Assembly: GCF_045207785.1 (NCBI RefSeq)
Contig: NZ_CP108776.1
Span: forward strand, 5,890,001 to 5,954,000
DNA: 64,000 nucleotides
DNA from: Embleya sp045207785
GTDB taxonomy: Bacteria > Actinomycetota > Actinomycetes > Streptomycetales > Streptomycetaceae
Reading direction: 5' to 3'
In this document: in pieces, positions 17,137 to 25,430 of the stretch
How the letters are laid out: every line of letters begins with the position of its first letter
How positions within the stretch are numbered: the stretch's first letter is position 1
The notes under the pieces: model-generated
Told to the model about the DNA's origin: nothing
What the model saw: only the letters and a program-made list of their open reading frames with translations
The model's database searches: none
Program-made: the position numbers and the translations under genes

Positions 17137-18021
17137 ATGATGAGCCTGGACGGTTGGAATCTGCCGCCGGTACGCGAGGGGCGCGGCGCGTCCGAGGAGT
17201 TGGCGGCGCGGCGGCGCGGCACGGCGGCCTATCGCGAGGACCCGGAACCGGGCGTGACGGTACGTCAGGAGTTGTTGGGCGGCGTGCCGTGCACGTTCCT
17301 GGAGGTACCGGAGCCGGCGTTGACGCTGCTCTACCTGCACGGCGGCGGCTACCGGATGGGTGACGCCGACGGTTGGCTCGGCCTCGGGTCTCGGATCGCC
17401 CTGGCGGCGCGCGCGAGGGTGGTCCTGGCCGACTACCGGCTCGCGCCCGAGGGTCCGTTCCCGGCCGCGCTGCACGACGTGGCGAGCGTGTACAGCGCGC
17501 TCGTGGAGGAGACACGGGAGCAGGACGGCTTCCCCCCGTTCGTCGGCGGCGACTCGGCGGGCGGCGGTCTGGCCACCTCGCTCGCGGTGGCGGCGCGGGG
17601 GGCGCAGGTGCCGATGCCGGCCGGGTTGGTGCTGCTGTCGCCGTGGGTGGACCTGACGGTCACGAAACCGACATACGACTCGAACGCGGCGACGGACCAG
17701 CTGATCTCGAAGAAGTCGCTCCAGGAGGCGGCCGAGCTCTACCTGCAACTCCACGACCCCGGCGACCCGTTGGCCTCCCCGCTCTTCGCCGACCTGACCG
17801 GCCTGCCCCCGATGCTCGTGCTGGCGTCCTGCCACGAGGCCCTGCTGGGCGACAGCACGGCCCTCGCGTCCCGAGCCGCCGCCGCGGGAGTACCGGTCGA
17901 AGCACACCTGGTCCCGGACGTCCCCCACGCCTGGCCCGCCATCGAACCGACAATCCCGGAATCAACCAACGCCATAGGCACCATCACCCGCTTCCTGACC
18001 GCAACCCGAGCGGGCGCATAG
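17137..18021 (+). CDS. HSL-family alpha/beta hydrolase (esterase)
   Basis: A 294-residue hormone-sensitive-lipase-type esterase. The oxyanion motif HGGGY lies at about 67-71, the nucleophile elbow GDSAGG at about 138-143, and the acid and base of the triad in ALLGDS and VPHAWP near the C-terminus. The family hydrolyses short-chain esters. There is no signal peptide, so it is probably cytoplasmic. The ATG at 17137 (a second ATG follows at once) has GGGGAGG seven bases upstream. It is divergent from the SARP regulator, which might control it, though SARP targets cannot be read from sequence here. Confidence 0.85.
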   Translation: MMSLDGWNLPPVREGRGASEELAARRRGTAAYREDPEPGVTVRQELLGGVPCTFLEVPEPALTLLYLHGGGYRMGDADGWLGLGSRIALAARARVVLADYRLAPEGPFPAALHDVASVYSALVEETREQDGFPPFVGGDSAGGGLATSLAVAARGAQVPMPAGLVLLSPWVDLTVTKPTYDSNAATDQLISKKSLQEAAELYLQLHDPGDPLASPLFADLTGLPPMLVLASCHEALLGDSTALASRAAAAGVPVEAHLVPDVPHAWPAIEPTIPESTNAIGTITRFLTATRAGA

Positions 18022-18173
18022 GCCCGACGTGGCCCCACCGAGGGCCCCTGAAACCGCAGCCACCACACAAATCGCAACGGACGGGTGGGCGCGAACATCC
18101 CACCCAACCAAGACGCACCCGCAGCCCCGGCCCCATCAGGGCCAAGCGGCCACGAACAAGGCATGATCGTTGC

Positions 18174-18836
18174 GTGAGCACCGTCGAATACGTCCTGCCC
18201 CTCGTCGCCCACATCGAGAAGGACGAGCCGCCCGCCCGTACCGACGCCCTGGAGGCCGCGGCGCGAGCCGTCCTCGTCCTGTTGGCCGACGATCGGTCCG
18301 CCGATCCCGAAGGCGAGTGGCACGCCGCCGTCGAGGCGTGGCAGGGGTATCGGATCCGCAAGGTCGTGCGCCGGGCCCGGGGCGGCGAATGGCGCCGGGC
18401 GAACACGCTGCCCGGGATCACGGTCGCGCACGGCACGGCGGAGGTCCGGGTCTATCCGCCGATCCCGCTCGACGGATGGCCCAAGGATCTCGCCAAATTG
18501 CAGGTCTCGGGCACGGACCTGGACGAGCCGGCCGCGCCGCCGGCGCCCGCCCCCGGGCAGCCGGTGCTGTGGCTCAACCCCACGCTGGAGATGACCGCGG
18601 GCAAGGCCATGGCGCAGGTCGGACACGGTGCCCACATCGCGTGGATGCAGCTGGGCGCGGCGGCGCGCAAGGAGTGGGCCGCACGCGACTTCGACCTCGC
18701 GGTACGGTCGCCCGCCCCCGCCGCGTGGCCGGCGTTGGCGACGAGCGGGCGGCCGGTGGTGCGGGACGCGGGCTTCACCGAGGTCGCGCCGGGCTCGTGC
18801 ACGGTGGTCGCGGACGTCCCGTGGCCGTGCTCGTGA
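18174..18836 (+). CDS. PTH2-type peptidyl-tRNA hydrolase-like protein
   Basis: 220 residues. The C-terminal ~110 residues (about 115-220) match the PTH2 fold of archaeal/eukaryotic peptidyl-tRNA hydrolases: a first strand LWLNPTLEMTAGKAMAQVGHGAH with the Lys and Gln-Val-x-His pattern, and a last strand GSCTVVADVP. The N-terminal ~110 residues are a separate alpha/beta region seen in actinobacterial members. The expected role is release of peptides from tRNA, a back-up to bacterial-type Pth. GTG at 18174 is the start. Stands alone after the esterase gene. Confidence 0.75.
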   Translation: MSTVEYVLPLVAHIEKDEPPARTDALEAAARAVLVLLADDRSADPEGEWHAAVEAWQGYRIRKVVRRARGGEWRRANTLPGITVAHGTAEVRVYPPIPLDGWPKDLAKLQVSGTDLDEPAAPPAPAPGQPVLWLNPTLEMTAGKAMAQVGHGAHIAWMQLGAAARKEWAARDFDLAVRSPAPAAWPALATSGRPVVRDAGFTEVAPGSCTVVADVPWPCS

Positions 18837-19155
18837 GGGACGGCTGCTGACGGATCGTCCGATGTGACGGTCTGTCATCGAGGGTGCGCACAAAGCGGAA
18901 AACCGTACTCCGCGATGGCCGCAGAGGATCCGTGTACCCTGCAAACGAGACGTGTACGTGACCGGATCGTCACTGCCTCGGTCTCTGCGGCCCACTACGG
19001 TAGGTCACAGGCCGGGCCGACAACCCGGCTCCCGAGCCACGTATCCAGGTGTAGTCCCGGATCCGTCGGCGCATCCGATGGGAGACGGGTCGCCGATCGT
19101 TCCGTGCTTCCTGCCTCGCGGCCGAGGACACGATGGGCGAGGGGACTGCCGAAGC
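18837..19155. other. Intergenic leader of STAS gene
   Basis: 319 bp with no gene seen. It holds a GCCGGG-n7-CCCGGC hairpin at 19011-19029 and GTGTAC-type half-sites near 18934 and 18953. The promoter of the STAS gene at 19156 should lie here, giving a long leader if it is at the AT-richer part near 18890-18960. Confidence 0.4.
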
Positions 19156-19536
19156 GTGACTCTTCAGGTGATCAAGGACGATCTCCAAGACTGGACCGTG
19201 CTGCACGTGCTCGGGGAGGTCGACTACGCCGTCGTCCCCGAACTTCGCGAACACGTCAGACGCGCGGTCGCCGACGGCCACCATCGGATCGTCCTCGAAC
19301 TCACCGAAGTCGAATTCCTCGACTCCACCGGCATCGGCACCCTGGTCGCCGCGAGACGCCTGCTGCGCTCCACGGGCGGCACCCTGCGCCTGGTCATGCC
19401 CAGCAACAACGACCACCACGTCAACCGCGTCTTCACCGCCCTGGGCCTGCGCCGCCTGTTCGACGTCCACCCGGACCTCCCGGAAGCCCTCTCCGCGGAC
19501 GACGAAACCGACGACGACCTGACCGCGACGGGCTAG
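19156..19536 (+). CDS. STAS-domain anti-anti-sigma factor (BldG/RsbV-like)
   Basis: A 126-residue single STAS domain. The phosphorylation loop FLDSTGIGTL is at 54-63; the Ser/Thr there is phosphorylated by anti-sigma kinases and dephosphorylated by SpoIIE-type phosphatases. Dephospho-STAS frees a sigma factor by binding its anti-sigma. The last 20 residues are acidic. GTG at 19156 has GAGGGG upstream. It converges on the B12-binding gene and the phosphatase, a likely partner (inference). No anti-sigma kinase lies in the window. It could be BldG-like, but bldG synteny is not visible. Confidence 0.85.
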   Translation: MTLQVIKDDLQDWTVLHVLGEVDYAVVPELREHVRRAVADGHHRIVLELTEVEFLDSTGIGTLVAARRLLRSTGGTLRLVMPSNNDHHVNRVFTALGLRRLFDVHPDLPEALSADDETDDDLTATG

Positions 19537-19567
19537 CCCGACCACCCTTGCTACAGGACCGCCCCCG

Positions 19568-20563
19568 CTACAGGACCGCCCCCGCCGCCGTCAGGGTGTC
19601 CCGTGCTCGCGGGACGTGGGTCAGGCGGGTCGCGAAGGCGCGGTAGGCGGCGGGCAGGGCCTCCGGCGGGACGCGGCGGTGGGTCAGCACGTCGGCGAAC
19701 CAGCGGGTGAAGTCGACGAACACCGAGTCGTCGTCGAGGTAGAGCGCGACCGCCAGGGCGTCGACCGCGGTGACCAGGCCGTCCCGCATCGTGCTGTCGG
19801 AGCACTCGCCCTCGATCGGGACCATCGCCGAGATCCCCGCCGCGACCAGCGGCGCCCGCAGCAGGCCGACCCCGTCGTGCGCCGCGTCCGGGAGATGGCG
19901 CAGCCGCGGGGCCGGGGTGGTGACCACCGGCCAGTCCGGGGCGGCCAGCGCGTCCGCGGCCCGCGTGGCGTCGGGGGCCCAGGCGTTCGCGCCGATCACG
20001 CCCGCCCACCGGCCGTCCGGGCCGAAGCCCGGGCCGCCGACCAGGACCGGCAGGCCGACCCGCCGGGCCACCTCGACCATGCCGCGGGCCCCCGGCAACG
20101 CGGTCGAGACCGTACAGCTCAGCGCGACCGAACCGGCCCCCGAATCGGGCAGTATCCGGGCCAGTTCGCCCGCGCTCGTGCCGGGCGGCAGCACCGTCGT
20201 GTCGATCCCGCGCGTGCGCAACAGCGCGGCCAGGATCGTGGACGCGAGCCCGTGCCAGTCGCCCTGCGCGCAGCACACCACGACCCGTACCTCGGACCGC
20301 GGCCGCGGCGTCGCGTCGGCGATCAGCCGCACCACCCGCCCGGTGACGTGCGAGGCGCCGTGCTCGCGGGCCACCGACCACTCGCCGGTCGCCCACCGGT
20401 CGCCGACCGCGCGCAGCGCCGGGATCACCAGTTCGGTGAGCAACTGCCCGCCCGGCACCCCCTTGCCCAGCAGGTTCCGGACCAGGGTCAGCGCCTCGAC
20501 CTCGTCCGCGCGCCCGATGTGCGCCAGGAACAGGTCGAGTTCGTCGGAGACCACGTGCGTCAT
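19568..20563 (-). CDS. Cobalamin-binding sensor protein (CarH-type B12 module, no DNA-binding domain)
   Basis: 331 residues. A four-helix cap (about 8-85) carries W57-x9-E67-H68, the signature of CarH/LitR adenosylcobalamin photoreceptors. A B12-binding Rossmann domain follows with D102-W-H104 (lower-axial His), an S-x-L-type turn in LSCTVSTALPG and VGGPGFG. The final ~100 residues are helical and unassigned. There is no MerR DNA-binding domain, so the signal must pass to a protein partner. It overlaps the upstream SpoIIE phosphatase gene as ATGA, so the two are co-translated. I infer a light- or cobalamin-sensing input to a partner switch. Confidence 0.8.
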   Translation of the reverse strand: MTHVVSDELDLFLAHIGRADEVEALTLVRNLLGKGVPGGQLLTELVIPALRAVGDRWATGEWSVAREHGASHVTGRVVRLIADATPRPRSEVRVVVCCAQGDWHGLASTILAALLRTRGIDTTVLPPGTSAGELARILPDSGAGSVALSCTVSTALPGARGMVEVARRVGLPVLVGGPGFGPDGRWAGVIGANAWAPDATRAADALAAPDWPVVTTPAPRLRHLPDAAHDGVGLLRAPLVAAGISAMVPIEGECSDSTMRDGLVTAVDALAVALYLDDDSVFVDFTRWFADVLTHRRVPPEALPAAYRAFATRLTHVPRARDTLTAAGAVL

Positions 20564-22305
20564 ACGCCGTCCGGATCGTCGTCGGGGGCCGGGTAATCGG
20601 GGGCCGGGTAGTCGAGTTCGACCAGCAACGGCAGGGCCTTGTCGCCGTCCCGGTAGGGGAGGTGAATGGCCATCAGGACCACGTCGTCCACCACCGGGGC
20701 ATCGGCCAGGTGCAGCATCAGCCGGTGTTCCAGCCGCTCGACGAGCGCGTCGACCGGCATGCCCGCGCAGGACGCGAGATCGTGGCGCAGCGTCTCCACG
20801 CCGTAGGCCGTTCCGTCCGCGTCGCGCGCCTCGGTGACGCCGTCGCTGTACAGCAGCAGGGTCGAGCCGGGCGGCAGGAGCAACTCGCGCTCGGTGAACA
20901 CGGTGCCCGGGATGCCGGCCACGAGCGGATCGGTGAACTCCATCGCCCGCACCCGACCGGCCGGATCCATCCACAGCGGTGGCGGATGTCCCGCGCAGGT
21001 CAGCCGGATCAGCGCCGAACCGTCCGCGCGCACCGAGCAGTCGCCGGTGATCGCGGTCAGCACGAGCGATGGGTCGCCGCGGGTCAACTCCCCGTCCAGG
21101 ATGCCCATGCGGCGGGCCGGACCGCATCCCGCGCTCGCGGCCGTGCGCAGTATCAGCAGCGAGCGCGAGCTGAACATGCCCACCGGCGTGCCGCGTCCGC
21201 ACACGTCGCCGACCGAGAACGCCCATGCGCCCGCGTCGGCGGTGGGGTGTACGGCGTAGAAGTCGCCGCCGAGGCCGTTGGTCAGCGAGACCGGTCGGTA
21301 GCGCGCGGCGATCCGGGCACCCGGCACCTCCGGCAGCGGGCCCGGCACCAGCGCCTCGGCGAGGAGCAGCGTGCGCCGGTCCTGCTCGACGTACAGGCGC
21401 GACGTGCGCAGCGCGACACCCACCCGCTCGGCGTAGTCGACGGCGAGCGCGATCTCCTCCTCGGCGAACGGATCCGACGTCGCCGCGCGCACGAACGTCA
21501 GTACGGAGGGCGCGTCGTCGTCGGTGGGCACCGGGACCACCAGCGCGCACCGGGCGTCCACCGCCATCAGGTCGGCGACCGCCTCGATCGGCACCAACCG
21601 GCTGAGCAGCGCGTGGTCCATCAGCGGGTGCAGTTCCTGTCGCCCGGTCCGCAGCACCCGGCCGACGCCGGCGGGCGCGGTCCAGGCGGCGCCGAGGCCG
21701 GTCGTCACGCGGGCTATCGGCGAACCGGTCGCCGGCGCGTAGGTCGTGCGCAGCCGGCCGTCCTCCATGCTGGGCACCGACAGCGCGACCCAGTCGGCGA
21801 GTTCGCGGGCCGGCAGCGTCGTCACCAGGTCGGTCAACCGGCGCGGGTTGGTCGTCGCGGCCAGCACTCGGCCCGCCTCGGCGAGGAAGACCTTGCGCCT
21901 GCGCTCGGCCAACAGCGCGTCCTCGCGTCGCCGTTCGGCGGTGGTGTCCTGGACGTACCACGCGTAGTGTCCGCCGCCCAGCACGGCCCGCCGACCGCGC
22001 ACGCGCCGATCGTCGACCTCGCCGTTCCAGGTCGCGCCGGTCGCGGGCAGGGTCGGATAGCCGCCGCCGGCCACGCAGTCCGGCAGCAGCCGCCGCGCCG
22101 CCGGGTTGAGGTAGCGCACGGTGCCCCCGGGCGTGAACACGACCACGCCGGTGTCGCTTTCGTCGAGCACCTCGGCGGGTGACCACAGGGCGGCCTCGGG
22201 CTCGTCCGGGGCGTGCGGTGGCTTGAAGCCGTTGGTCCGCCGATGGGCGGCCGGCTCCTGCGTGTTGCGGCCCCGCTCGTCGCTCGAGGGGCGTTGTCCG
22301 GTCAT
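20560..22305 (-). CDS. PAS-GAF-SpoIIE PP2C-type phosphatase
   Basis: 581 residues in order: a disordered N-terminus (1-45), a PAS domain (about 50-125), a GAF domain (about 160-310) and a SpoIIE/RsbU PP2C domain (about 330-570). Metal ligands are in GGDFY and GDVCGRG, with LYSDGVTEARD and VDDVVLMAI further on, so it should be active. It would dephosphorylate STAS proteins such as those at 19156 and 22675. The ATG at 22305 is chosen; an in-frame GTG 22 codons upstream lacks a ribosome site. Its stop overlaps the B12-protein start (ATGA). Confidence 0.88.
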   Translation of the reverse strand: MTGQRPSSDERGRNTQEPAAHRRTNGFKPPHAPDEPEAALWSPAEVLDESDTGVVVFTPGGTVRYLNPAARRLLPDCVAGGGYPTLPATGATWNGEVDDRRVRGRRAVLGGGHYAWYVQDTTAERRREDALLAERRRKVFLAEAGRVLAATTNPRRLTDLVTTLPARELADWVALSVPSMEDGRLRTTYAPATGSPIARVTTGLGAAWTAPAGVGRVLRTGRQELHPLMDHALLSRLVPIEAVADLMAVDARCALVVPVPTDDDAPSVLTFVRAATSDPFAEEEIALAVDYAERVGVALRTSRLYVEQDRRTLLLAEALVPGPLPEVPGARIAARYRPVSLTNGLGGDFYAVHPTADAGAWAFSVGDVCGRGTPVGMFSSRSLLILRTAASAGCGPARRMGILDGELTRGDPSLVLTAITGDCSVRADGSALIRLTCAGHPPPLWMDPAGRVRAMEFTDPLVAGIPGTVFTERELLLPPGSTLLLYSDGVTEARDADGTAYGVETLRHDLASCAGMPVDALVERLEHRLMLHLADAPVVDDVVLMAIHLPYRDGDKALPLLVELDYPAPDYPAPDDDPDGV

Positions 22306-22674
22306 GGCTACGGAATCCCTTGCGTCCGTGCGTTTCGAGCCGGCTCGCGCCGGCAGTCGCGCAACCTTCACGGTACGACCGGGAGGGTCGCCGGCGTGGC
22401 GGTTCGCGGGGAATCACACCTATAGGGGAAGACGGTCCACTTGGGGCCGATGCGGCGAGTAGGGTGCCGATGCGAGCGTGCATTCCGGGATGGATGAGAT
22501 GGTTCGTCCCGGAGCCCGTCTCCCCGATCCGGCCGGATCAGGGCCCGTGCGCCCGATCCTGCCGGGCGGCGCGGACCCGGCGCGATCGGGGCGACGGATC
22601 CTGGACGCTCGGACCGGACCAGCGGTCGCGACGCGCGCGGCCGAGCCGACACTTGATCAGGTGGAGTGCTCCCC
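22306..22674. other. Divergent intergenic region, phosphatase / STAS gene
   Basis: 369 bp with no credible gene. An AT-richer patch at 22410-22430 includes the palindrome CCTATAGG, a possible promoter element. Both the phosphatase-B12 operon and the STAS gene must start here. Confidence 0.4.
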
Positions 22675-23127
22675 ATGAGCCTTGACGATCTCCCACCGGA
22701 CGATGTCGATCACACATCGTTCTCCGCCCGCCCGTGCGTGGTGCACACCGCGTTGGCTGCCGACCTGGGTGGCACCGTGTCGGTCCACGGCGACATGGAC
22801 ATGACGGCGGCGCCGGTGTTCCGCCAGGCCGTCGACCGCCTCGTCGACGACGGCGCGCGCAGCCTGCGCATCGACCTCTCGGGTGTCCCCTTCATCGACT
22901 CCTCGGGCCTGGGCAGCCTGGTGTACGGCTTCCGCAGGTTGCGCGACCGCGACGGCGACGTCGTGGTGTGCGGCGTCGGCCCGCAGCCCGCGCGGGTCCT
23001 GCGCATCACCCACCTGGACCGCATCCTCAGCGTCGAGCCCGCGATGTCGGGTGTCGAGCCGGGGATCCCGGGCGCCGAGCCCGCGATCGCCGCCGCCGCG
23101 AGCCCGCGGGCCGCCCAGCGCGGCTGA
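22675..23127 (+). CDS. STAS-domain anti-anti-sigma factor 2
   Basis: 150 residues. The STAS domain spans about 20-118, with the phosphorylation loop FIDSSGLGSL at 73-82. The N-terminal 20 residues are acidic. The C-terminal 30 residues are an Ala/Pro/Glu-rich tail (VEPAMSGVEPGIPGAEPAI) with three short near-repeats, probably disordered. ATG at 22675 has GGAG eight bases upstream. It is divergent from the phosphatase-B12 operon, a typical arrangement for a phosphatase and its substrate. Confidence 0.85.
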   Translation: MSLDDLPPDDVDHTSFSARPCVVHTALAADLGGTVSVHGDMDMTAAPVFRQAVDRLVDDGARSLRIDLSGVPFIDSSGLGSLVYGFRRLRDRDGDVVVCGVGPQPARVLRITHLDRILSVEPAMSGVEPGIPGAEPAIAAAASPRAAQRG

Positions 23128-23195
23128 CCGGGTCCGGGCGTTCCCCGGCCGCGGCCGCGGAGCGTCCGACCCGGGGCGCCGCGAAGGCGTCGAAC

Positions 23196-24383
23196 TCACA
23201 ATCCCAGACCGGCCTCCACCTCGACCGCGGTACGGCTGCGGATGAGATCGTTGACGGCTTCGCCCGGTCCGACGTGTTCGAACAGCGAGGGTGGCTGGAA
23301 CGTCACGTACATCGTGCGCCGTCCGCCCTCCCCGGCGGGCGCGGGCGACGCGTGCAGGACGTCGGCGATGTGCACGGTCACGTCGCCGGGGTCGGTGGGG
23401 ACCGTGAGGTAGGGCAGGTTCGCATGATCGTTCGGCGAGGGCTGCGGACAGGTCCGCCCGTGCGAGCCGGCGATCGCCTCCAGGTAGCCGGTGGCCGCGG
23501 ACGAGCCGGTCAGCTGGATCCCGATCGCGACCGACGGGCACATGATGTGGTGTCCGCCGAGTCCGCAGTCGGTGTGCCACGGGATGTTCGCCAGTCCCTT
23601 GAGCCGGCCCGGCGGCTTGAGCAGGACCGAGATCCCCTCCATCCGATCCGTGGTCGCCGCGAGGTCGTCGTGCAGCAGCGTCGCGAGCCGGACCAGGCGC
23701 GGGTCGCGCGCGAGCGAGGCGATCAGCTCCGAGCGCTCGCTCGCGTACACGATCCGGCACAGCACGTCCTCGCCGGCCTCGTCCACCGCCCACCACGAAC
23801 GGTCGTCGCCGGGCGCGGCCTCGGCCGCGAGCCGGGCCACCTCGGCCTCGAACGCGGCGACCTCGGCGGCGGAGAACACCCCGCGCACCCGCATCACGCC
23901 GGTCGCGTCGAAGTGGTCGGCGAGCTCCCGGTCCGAGTGATCGAGCGTCAGTTCGGCGCCCAGGTCCACCGATCGGCCGTGCCGGTCGCGCACCTCGGGG
24001 CCGTGCGGCAGGTAGATCTCGATGCCCTGGTACAGCGCCCGCAGCACCGGCTCCCACCCGAACAGGTCCAGCACGCTGCCGCGTTCCGCGTGCACGTCGC
24101 CCGCGATCGCGAGCGCCGCGGCGGTGCGCATGAGCGTGACCAGGTCGGTCCACGCGTCGGGGGAGAGCCGCACGACACACGTCGCGTCGTCGTCGATCCC
24201 CTCCACGATCCGCAGCCGGGAGGCGTCCGGGCGATAGGTCCAGGCGGCGTCCCCGATCCGCATGCCGAGCGGGGCGAGCCCGGCGAGGCCGACCGCGGCG
24301 CGTTCGCCGGGCTCGCCGATGAGCAGCCCGGGAACGATGTCCCGGTGGTACGTTTCCGCGTCGATCCGGTCGTGCCCGAGCAT
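23196..24383 (-). CDS. SCP2-like + phytanoyl-CoA dioxygenase (PhyH) protein 2
   Basis: 395 residues with the same two-part layout as the protein at 11914-13188. The N-terminal ~130 residues are SCP2-like (LRIVEGIDDDATCVVRLSPDAW) and the C-terminal part is PhyH. Iron ligands are WHTDCGLGGHH (HxD) and the His in IADVLHASP; the 2-oxoglutarate Arg is in RRTMYVTFQPP. All catalytic residues are intact, so it should be an Fe(II)/2-oxoglutarate oxygenase. The substrate is unknown. The two paralogues share WHxDCGLGG and TMYV/TLYV but are clearly diverged. It converges on the STAS gene. Confidence 0.8.
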   Translation of the reverse strand: MLGHDRIDAETYHRDIVPGLLIGEPGERAAVGLAGLAPLGMRIGDAAWTYRPDASRLRIVEGIDDDATCVVRLSPDAWTDLVTLMRTAAALAIAGDVHAERGSVLDLFGWEPVLRALYQGIEIYLPHGPEVRDRHGRSVDLGAELTLDHSDRELADHFDATGVMRVRGVFSAAEVAAFEAEVARLAAEAAPGDDRSWWAVDEAGEDVLCRIVYASERSELIASLARDPRLVRLATLLHDDLAATTDRMEGISVLLKPPGRLKGLANIPWHTDCGLGGHHIMCPSVAIGIQLTGSSAATGYLEAIAGSHGRTCPQPSPNDHANLPYLTVPTDPGDVTVHIADVLHASPAPAGEGGRRTMYVTFQPPSLFEHVGPGEAVNDLIRSRTAVEVEAGLGL

Positions 24384-24510
24384 TCTCGCGACCTCCTGCG
24401 CTGTACGTTGCCGCGCAGTATGCCGGGCGAACGCGGTGAGTTACCAGAGCGTTCGACGGTTTGCCCGATTCGGGGCGAACGCGCTGTCGAACCTCGGTGG
24501 TGACGGTGCG

Positions 24511-25233
24511 TCAGTCCTGTACGCGGGCCACGTTCGGGTAGGCGCGGCGCAGGTGCGTGGCGAGCGCGTCGGCCGCCGCGCGCGGATCGCGGGCCTCGAT
24601 CGCGGCCAGGATGGCCCGGTGGTCCGCGCGCAACGCGCCGATGTCCGGGCCCAGTTCGGCCAGTGCGCGCTGCTGGTGCCGGCGCACGGTGTCGCGCAGC
24701 GCCCGCATGAACGTGGCCACCAGGGCGTTGCCCGACAGTTCGGCGATCGCGGTGTGGAACTCGGTGTCCTGCTCGTTGAACCGCTCCGCCGACACGTCCG
24801 GCGCCTCCATCGCCTCCACGATCGCGCGCAGTCGGGCCAGGTCGGCCTCGCTCGCGTGCCGCGCCGCCGCCTCGACCGCCCACGACTCGATCAGCAGTCG
24901 GGTCTCGACGACGTCGTCCACGGCGAAGTTGGCCAGGCCCAGATGCAGCCCGAGCACGCCGGTCAACGCCGGACCCGCCGAGCCGGCCAGGATCGCGCCG
25001 GCCTCCGGACCGCTGCCGGTGTTGGCGACCAGCACGCCCATCGCCTCCAGGACGCGCATGGCCTCGCGGACCGACGGGCGGCTGACCCCGAGCGCGGCGG
25101 CGAGCGCGCGCTCGCCGGGGAGCTTGTCGCCCGCGCGCAGGCGGCCGGTCGCGATCTGCTCCTCGATCTGCGCGACGACCTCCTCGAACGCGCGCACGCG
25201 CTTGACCGGGCGCCAGTCCGGGCCGTCTGTCAC
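24511..25233 (-). CDS. lutR: FadR/GntR-family regulator of the lut operon
   Basis: 240 residues. An N-terminal GntR winged helix (about 10-75, with PGERALAAALGVSRPSVREA) and a C-terminal FCD ligand domain (about 100-225) whose Asp/His metal and ligand residues appear in FNEQDTEFHTAIAELSGN and HRAIL. LldR/LutR members repress lactate genes and release DNA on binding L-lactate. It is divergent from lutABC, and a perfect TNGTNNNACNA-type palindrome lies between them. GTG at 25233 is chosen because GGGAGA is five bases upstream; longer frames lack one. Confidence 0.85.
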   Translation of the reverse strand: MTDGPDWRPVKRVRAFEEVVAQIEEQIATGRLRAGDKLPGERALAAALGVSRPSVREAMRVLEAMGVLVANTGSGPEAGAILAGSAGPALTGVLGLHLGLANFAVDDVVETRLLIESWAVEAAARHASEADLARLRAIVEAMEAPDVSAERFNEQDTEFHTAIAELSGNALVATFMRALRDTVRRHQQRALAELGPDIGALRADHRAILAAIEARDPRAAADALATHLRRAYPNVARVQD

Positions 25234-25366
25234 CGGGTCTCCCTTCCCCTTCGCGTCGGGGCGCGGGCCCGCCGCCCGCGTCCGCCCCACCCACGTCTCG
25301 TGGACGCGCCGCCACCGACCCGTCTTGTGGCACAGCATGACATGCCCTTAGCGTGTGCACACCACA

Positions 25367-25383
25367 GTGTGGTCAGACCACAC
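25367..25383. promoter_or_regulatory. LutR operator
   Basis: GTGTGGTC-A-GACCACAC, a perfect 17-bp palindrome containing TGGTCAGACCA, an exact fit to the FCD-GntR consensus TNGTNNNACNA. It sits 48 bp before lutA and 134 bp before lutR. A second small palindrome, GTGTGCACAC, is at 25353-25362. Confidence 0.8.
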
Positions 25384-25430
25384 GTTCGAATCTCGATTCG
25401 GACCCACCGACCTGCGAGGAGGCCGCCCGC

